64,000 nucleotides of DNA, from assembly GCF_009727055.1 (NCBI RefSeq), contig NC_052357.1:85267380-85331379 (forward strand). The letters are read 5' to 3'. The stretch is from Benincasa hispida. Taxonomy: Eukaryota > Streptophyta > Magnoliopsida > Cucurbitales > Cucurbitaceae. The translations under genes and the position numbers were made by a program. How positions within the stretch are numbered: the stretch's first letter is position 1; every line of letters starts with the position of its first letter. A model generated the notes under the pieces. The model was not told the origin of the DNA. It worked only from the letters and a program-made list of their open reading frames with translations, and searched no databases. This document shows, in pieces, positions 57,506 to 64,000 of the stretch.

Positions 57506-59510
57506 TGAACGGAGTTAACAAATAGTGCTAGAGGATAACTGTAGCTGAACTGAAACCATAAAAAGCACAAAGCACCCAAAATTGTTAAATTTTAAATCCT
57601 GTTTTGCAAAGTTAAGAAGACAGAAACTTTAGGAAACCACAGTCATAAGCAAAATGTATTCGTGCTAATGATAAATCAGTGAACAAGTAGAAGCAGATTC
57701 ACAAACCATTAACAATCATCATGACACATTCAAATCAAAGGTCAAAGAATGAAAGTGAAAACAGTGCTTGATATTCTTTTTGTCCAGTGCTATGACAATA
57801 TTTTATCATTTCATTACGAGGTGCTTTAAAGTAGAATATTAAATTTCTCATATTTGATCAATTAATTAGGGACTGCAGCGATTCAGCTTTCCTCAATTGC
57901 TCCTGAATAAAATGCACTAAGCTAAAATACAAAAGAAAAAAAAAATAGGTGAAGGATTTTGAAATTGAATTTGGCATTACCGTACAGTTCAGGTGGACAA
58001 ACCAGTAACAAAGAAAGCACTTCACATCAACTAGACATGAAAGCAAAAAGATTTTTCACTTGCAAACGTGACATACTAATGAACATTAGTCACAATTATA
58101 GCTACTGCCAGTGCTTGGGTTACATCATAAAAGAAATGGTTGGTTGCATCTTTTAATCAACATTCATTGTAAAGTTAAAGCAAAGCCTTATATGACAACA
58201 AGAAATAGATTCATAAAGTAGTTCTATCAACATTCATTACCAAATGTGATCTTTTTGTTCACAAATTCTTGTGGTTTAACATCACTAATATTCTCCATAA
58301 ATACCATTTTACTTTTTCTTAACGACACATATATATCATTAGACTAAAAACAACAATCCCAATATTTCCCATTCTAGCAAATAGATCCATCTGAGCAATA
58401 GTTAATTGGTCCCAATTATAAATATGGTATATTCCATAATACGTATATCTACCAGTATACAAGAGTTACACGATTTGGCATGGCATACACTAAAGATCTA
58501 AGTTTAATGCCAAAATGAACCTAGTTCGACTGGCATAATATGTCTACCTTCAACCAAGAGGATTGAGATTTGAATCTCCCAGTACATTAAAAATAAGTTA
58601 TTTTAAAAAAAAAAAAACAAGCTAGTTCTTCAGAATTTTGTCCATTTTGAGCTCAATAGCAGCGACTTTTATTCGATCTATGAGATGATAGGTTTGTTCG
58701 GGAATGCAACCTAACTTTTTGAATTGATCAATATAAACCTTCAAAGTATTTCTGCTATACCAATTTGTTTCCCCAAGACGTTGTAATACTTCCGGTACCC
58801 GGAAAGGATGCGACAGAAGATGATTTGTAAAAAGTTTGTAAACCTTACGTTTCAATCATATAAATACTTAGCAGTAAAACATACAGCCGATCAAACCTGG
58901 AAAATAATTAACGTCAACGGCTAGTCCGCACATCGGAAAAACCTCTTCTGTTTCCAATAACGAGAAAACAGAGATAGTAATTAACCGCTTCCACGTTCCA
59001 TCCCGCCTACAGCAGTCAGATTCCAGAAAGGAAAGAAAAATAAAGAAGCTCGAAACAACTCACAGTCCAATTGAATGACAGCACAATAAAAGGCAAAATT
59101 CAACATCATCATATATAGTCCAATTGAATGACACCAATTAAGGAAAGAAAAATAGCAAAAAGCATTCAGAACGCCAAATCACACACCTCTTGCAGAGCGG
59201 GAGATACGAATGACACAGCGCATCGAAGAAATCAAATACAAAACATAAAAAATCAATAGAAACAAAAGCACCTAGGTAGAAGCTCGAATGAACTCACAGT
59301 ATTCAAACAAACGATGCAGATTAATCATTAAAGCAACAAAGTCTATAGAATTAAAAGAAAAACAAGAGAGATGAGGAAGGAGAAGAGAAGCATACCGTGA
59401 AGAAGCGGCAAAGGAGGAAGAAGATGAAGAAGATGAATAAGATGAAGTCAAAAGAAAGCAGAAATGAAAAATAATGATCACCGGAAAATGGGAAAAGGAA
59501 AAAAAAAAAT
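57506..59510 (-). other. Probable 5'UTR, UTR intron and promoter-proximal region of WEB1
   Basis: On minus, a donor CTTCACG|GTATGC at 59390 and an acceptor TTTCAG at about 57553 would join a first non-coding exon (from about 59500) to a short UTR before the ATG at 57505. Plant WEB1-like genes often have such 5'UTR introns. Inside lie a SINE-like insert (58515-58620) and a 77-codon ORF (58855-58622) of unknown nature. No other gene is supported. Confidence 0.5.
58515..58620 (+). mobile_element. Short tRNA-like SINE candidate with poly-A tail
   Basis: Plus strand has an A-box-like TAGTTCGACTGG (58520-58531), a B-box-like GATTTGAATCTCC about 37 bases later (58567-58579), then ~25 bases and an A tract (58606-58618). 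This is the layout of a minimal tRNA-derived SINE with Pol III promoter. Length about 105 bp. CTAGTTC occurs at both edges (58519, 58622), but target duplications are unclear. Confidence 0.5.
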
Positions 59511-62100
59511 AGAAAAGAAGAAAGTAAGTATAATAATAATAATAATAATAATTAAAGAGAAAATAAAAATAAAGAAAAGGGTTATGAAAAAGGAAAAAAG
59601 GAAAGGCGAGAAGTTTAGGAAGCTAAAATTAGGATGAGAAAAAGATGGGGCCGGTACGCGTCCGTGGAGCCCACTTCTTCCTATCTGTCTCTCTCCATTT
59701 TTTATTTTTTATTTTTGAATTTGTGGAAGTGATTTTGTCTAAAATTCTGAAGGAATCCAAGATAAACGGTGAGGGATTTGACTGTTATCCTTTTTTTAAA
59801 ATATAATAATAATAAATTAATTAAACCAAGTTTCACAATTTTTTTTTCTTTTCTAAATTTCTATTCGGCTTGAGATTTGAGGAGAAGTGGACGATACTAA
59901 TTAGTGATAATAATGAGAATATTAGTAACAGTGTTTAATTTGGGTTATGCGATCTGTTTATTAATTGAAATAGAATAAAACAAACGCGCCGCTTGTGTTT
60001 GCCATTAATAGTCGCCGCCGATACTCAGATCCAGCGGTGCGATCGACCGGAGAACGGTGATGACATGCACCCTTTTTATTTTAAACTAAAAAATAACTAT
60101 TTTGGTTCTCTAGTTTTCATTTCATCCTCAGTTTCAAAATATTACACCTTAGCCTTTAAATTTTAATTTTGGTTTCAATTGAATTTCATTTCAATTTAAT
60201 TTTTAGATTTTGAGAGTGTACATTCTCTAACCTCGACTTTATATTAAATAGTCACTTCCAATATTTGATATCCATATTTATTGATTAATTGAAAATAATT
60301 AACCAGTAAAATTTTAAATTTAATTAAAAAGGGTGAAAAATAGTGAAACTTAATTAAATAGTTTGTTTAATTATTTTTAATTTATTAACCTACATTAGTA
60401 CTAAAGATGAAAAATGAATATTTAGTGAAAAATCGAGATTAAAAATGTAAATCTTAAAATTTAGTGACCAAATTGAAAGAAAACTCGAATATCAAGAATA
60501 AAATGGTAACATTTTGGTACTTAAAGACTAAATTGAAACCAAACTTAAAACTGATTAAATGTGCAATATTTTTTTAAACTTAGGGACCAAATAGAAATTA
60601 GATTCAAAATCTAAGGACATAAAAGGTACTTTCTCCTTTATTTTAATAAATTAGGTTAAAATTATACTACGATTTTGGTCTTTATAGTTTGTCCAATTTT
60701 ATTTATTATATTTTCTATTGTCAAATTTTAATTTGTGTGCATTTAATAAATCTTGATTCCAGTCATCAAAGTTAATTGGCACTGAAATTGATTAAAAAAT
60801 AATAATAATTTTTATATAAATGGATATAATATGTGAATATATTTTCAAAACTTATATTAAATGCTAATAGATAATAATTTTCAAAAAAATAAAAATAAAC
60901 TGATATTGTGACTAAATTTAAGTTTATTGAAAGTATATGAATTAGAATTGAATAATTAAAATTAAGATAATTAAAATTTAACAAATTTCAAGATATAAAA
61001 ACCAAAATGGCATTTTTTAACCATAAAATTACAAATGTGATCTACTTAGATTTTTTAAAAAAAAGTATTTCATAACTTGTTAGCTTTTAAGTTCTAAATT
61101 TTACAAGTTTGTAGAATAGATCATCAACTTATTTAATATTTTTTAAAAAATTCATAGATGTACTAAACACAAATCAAAACGTTTTGAGTCTCTTTAATCA
61201 ATTAATTCCTTGGAAAAAAATGAACAGTTGTAAATATAGACATTAGACCTAAAGTATTAGCAAATATAACATAATGTAAAAAAAATGGTCAAATTTAAAT
61301 AGTCTATCGGTGATAAACCATATTATTGATAGGAGTTGATAGACCATATCACTGCTAAAAGTCTATCAACGATAGAAGACTAACTTGATAGAAGTCTATC
61401 GCAGATAGACTTGGCTATATTTGTAATTTTTTTAAAATGATATTATATATTTGGTTATTATTCCTAAAAATTATATCAAATGCAATTAAAAAAATACACC
61501 AATAAATTAATGGACACAATTTAAGAGGGTGGAAACACTGGTCTAAGATCCTAAAATACTCTTACAGGTGGATCTTTCAAAATACAAGTTTTCAAGATTT
61601 TCATGTTGAATGTGTAATTATCAAGTTATCATCATTTGTATACCTTCTTTATTTTCATATTAGAATTAAAATAAATCAATATATTCATTTAGTAAACATA
61701 AATGCTATTTGTCATATAACTGTTTTGTTTCAAATTATTCTTTATAATTTAAATTGTCATATAATTATTTAAAATAATAAAATAATTACTTGAGGACCTT
61801 AAACTCATTCTTAAAGGTAAAAGGATATATTTTGAAAACCAAAAAATCAAATGTACAAATTCTTAAAAATAAATGTAATCTTTAATTCATATATTTAAGG
61901 AAAATTATAAATGTCAAAGAAAATATTTTGAAATATAACAAATGTTTAAGCCTATCAATGATAAATTATTGCCACTTGTCAATATCTATGTAGATAGTGG
62001 TATTTTACTATTTTTATAAATATTTTGATTCATTTTTATATTTGAAAACCACTTTTTATTTAATATTCAAATTGTTGTGAAATTGAGGAGCACAACGGAT
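59511..62100. other. AT-rich intergenic DNA with repeats
   Basis: No gene. Begins with the WEB1 upstream region ((ATA)n at 59530-59552, purine-rich). 60080-60640 looks like a diffuse inverted repeat of TTTTGGTTCTC / AGGGACCAAAT motifs, as in a decayed non-autonomous element. A TCTATC/GATAGA element lies at 61295-61425, and a smaller relative at 61945-62010. Confidence 0.5.
61295..61425. repeat. TCTATC/GATAGA inverted-repeat element
   Basis: About a dozen TCTATC, GATAG or close variants occur in both orientations over 130 bp (GTCTATCGGTGATAAACC, GATAGAAGTCTATCGCAGATAGAC). It can fold into several hairpins. I recall very similar abundant repeats in cucurbit genomes; this supports, but does not prove, the family assignment. 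Confidence 0.65.
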
Positions 62101-62118
62101 ATGGAGAAAATATAGTGT

Positions 62119-62178
62119 AATATATAATATATATATATATAATATATATATTATATATATAATATATATATAATATAT

Positions 62179-62225
<47 letters not shown>

Positions 62226-62236
62226 GATAGATAGAT
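62119..62236. repeat. Compound (TA)n and (GATA)n microsatellite
   Basis: 62119-62180 is TA/AATA-rich; 62180-62236 is (GATA) with one AAAT interruption at 62212-62217. Likely length-variable among individuals. Confidence 0.95.
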
Positions 62237-62663
62237 GATTAATAATAATAATAAATAAATAATAATAGTTAAATAATTAAATATAACTAAACTTATAAAT
62301 AACTAAATTAAAAATAATAATAATGTGCTTAATTTTAAGATCCATCAAATGTCACTATTTATAGGCAAAGTGACAAGTAGGATGTGGACTTACATGGACG
62401 CCAAACATAAATTATTACAAGACACATGGACAATATGAAAAATGATACATGAAATTTAGGACATTAAGCATTTGGCATATATTTTTATGATATTTATAAT
62501 ACTCCCTTAGATGCTCATATATATATATAAAATATGTCTCATTCAAATTTTATTAGAAAAAATCCAATGGAAAAAAACTCCTAGTGAAGGAAAAAGATAA
62601 CATATTTCATATAATACATACTCCTAAAAGAATACAATATATTTACTCCCTCTCACGAAAACA

Positions 62664-64000
62664 TTACTTAAGATCTCTAAGTCGTCGCATTATAATGTTG
62701 TGCACCAATTTTTCAAAAGTTGCAGTTGGTAATACCTTTGTAAATAAGTCTGTCGGGTTATTCTTCAAACAAGTTTGTTGTACAGTGATGTTGCTATTTT
62801 CTTCAAGGTCATGAGTGTAGAAAAAATTTAGTGAAATATGTTTTGTTTTATCTCCTTTATATAACCTCCTTCCATTTGGACTATGCAAGTTGTGTTGTCT
62901 TCATATAATATTGTTGGAAGATTTTTATTAAAAGACAAGCCATACATTTCACGAATGTGCTGAGTCATTGACCTTAACTATACACATTCTCGACTAGCCT
63001 CGTAAATTGCAAGAATTTCAGCATGATTTGAGGAAGTGGCCATTATGATTTGTTTCACCGACCGCCATGATATAGCAGTTCCTCCACATGTGAACAGATA
63101 ACTTGTTTAAAATCTAGTTTGTGGAGATTAAATAAATATCTAGAATCTACATAACCAACTAAACAAAATTTGATTTATTTGAATAAAATAAACTCATATC
63201 GATTATTCCTCAGAGATAATAAAGTATATGCTTAATTCCATTCCAATGTCTTTTTTGCAGGAGAAAAACTATATCTAGCTAATAAATTTACTGAAAATGT
63301 AATATCTAGTTTTGTATTATTAGCAAGATTTATAAGTGCACCAATTGCACTAAGATATGGTACTTCAGGACCAATAAGTTCTTCATTATCTTCTCGGGGT
63401 CAAAATATATTTTTCTTTATATCCAATAAACGAACTTCCATTGGAATATTTAATGGATGTGATTTGTCCATATAAGTTAATTGATGAATAAATATTCCAT
63501 CTGTTAAATGCTCAATTTGCAAACCAAGACAAAAATTTGTTTTCTGATATCTTTCATCTTAAATTCTTTCTTAAGATATTCTATTGCCTTTCAAAGCTCT
63601 GCATGAGTTTCAATTATATTCAAGTCATCAACATACACAGTTATAATAGCAAATATTGATTGTGATTTATTTATAAAAACACACAGACATATTAGATTAT
63701 TTTGATATTTTTCTTTCAATAAATATCCACTCAAGCGATTATACCACATCTGTTATGATTGTTTCAATCCATATAGTGATCTCTATAACTTTATTGAATA
63801 CCATTCCCGAAAATTTGATGTATATGTTTCAGGTACCTTAAATCCTTCTAGGATTCTTATATAAATATCATTATCAAGAGATCCATATATATGTTGTGAC
63901 TACATCCATAATATGCATATCTAGACCTTCAACACAGTCAAGTCAATTAAATATCTTAGTGTAATTGTATCCCTAGAGAATATGTCTCCTCATAATTAAT
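62664..64000 (-). pseudogene. Ty1/copia reverse transcriptase and RNase H, degenerate, cut by window edge
   Basis: Minus strand from beyond 64000 to the stop at 62664. RT parts: SLYGLKQS near 63760, the catalytic loop YVDD at 63635-63624 (intact), EYLKKEFKMKDI near 63580-63550. Connection: PEVPYLSAIGALINLANNT (63370-63315) and LLARYSFSPAKKTLEWNGIKHIL. RNase H: CGGTAISWRSVKQ (63085-63045), SSNHAEILAIYEASRECVWL (63035-62975), LYEDNTTCI (62925-62900), GDKTKHISLNFFYTHDL (62850-62810) and ADLFTK-like TDLFTKVLPTATFEKLVH. Several stops and frameshifts. A purine run (GAGAGGGAG, 62655-62647 on minus) may be its PPT, with the 3' LTR to the left, but LTR edges are not resolved. A different subfamily from the copia elements at 4137 and 31264. 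Confidence 0.87.

Noticed and set aside
58520..58579. A functional tRNA gene
   Set aside because: A- and B-box-like motifs are present, but the acceptor and anticodon stems do not form and a poly-A tail follows; a SINE-like unit fits better.
59272..59481. Minus ORF with a poly-Ser stretch and hydrophobic start
   Set aside because: Lies in the probable WEB1 first non-coding exon; the Ser run is a TCT/TCA-rich UTR.

Overview
The window looks like nuclear DNA of a flowering plant, most likely a cucurbit. Support comes from two intron-bearing conserved plant genes, plant LTR retrotransposon families, a plant mobile domain gene, and a short repeat built of TCTATC/GATAGA motifs that I recall from cucurbit genomes. 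The family-level assignment is inference; no species call is possible. Base composition is AT-rich outside coding exons. There are no bacterial operons, CRISPR arrays or convincing tRNA/rRNA genes.

Layout. Bases 1-45,300 are almost entirely nested, broken transposable elements. In order they are: (a) a minus-strand Ty3/gypsy gag with its primer-binding site and 2.2-kb LTR (1-3310), inserted in a Tat/Athila-type LTR (3311-4126); (b) a minus-strand Ty1/copia element with pol, a ~1.9-kb untranslated leader, PBS and LTR (4137-10729); (c) a plus-strand Sirevirus-type copia 3' part with RNase H, envelope-like ORF, polypurine tract, LTR and a second PBS (10731-17060), interrupted by a 2.05-kb solo LTR with a perfect CTCTA target duplication (13808-15870); (d) a 3-kb AT-rich stretch without genes; (e) a minus-strand unit with a plant mobile domain (PMD) pseudogene and a MULE transposase lacking its catalytic core (20189-24560); (f) a minus-strand copia fragment whose LTR meets a plus-strand copia LTR head to head near 28145; (g) a ~14-kb plus-strand copia (28146-42168) whose integrase is split at 32584 by a ~5.2-kb pair of inverted Tat-type LTRs (32585-37804); (h) further minus-strand copia LTR and leader pieces (42169-45291).

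Bases 45,300-49,480 hold possible exon fragments of an unidentified gene, a CACTA-like subterminal repeat block and an inverted-repeat element. Bases 49,480-59,510 are the genic island: a CYPRO4/DEM (VID27-like) gene on plus (49813-53060, two coding exons, 650 aa) and a WEB1-family gene on minus (57505-54059, two coding exons, 933 aa, plus a probable 5'UTR intron), arranged tail to tail about 1 kb apart. Bases 59,510-62,640 are repeats and microsatellites, and 62,664-64,000 is the RT/RNase H end of another minus-strand copia element running off the window.

The two genes do not form a pathway: CYPRO4/DEM is a VID27-family protein, and WEB1 is a coiled-coil factor for light-driven chloroplast positioning. 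The rest is best read as a record of insertions, deletions and inversions. Three single N bases (20443, 27077, 34287) each sit between direct duplications and look like unmerged assembly joins, so local structure there should be treated with care.
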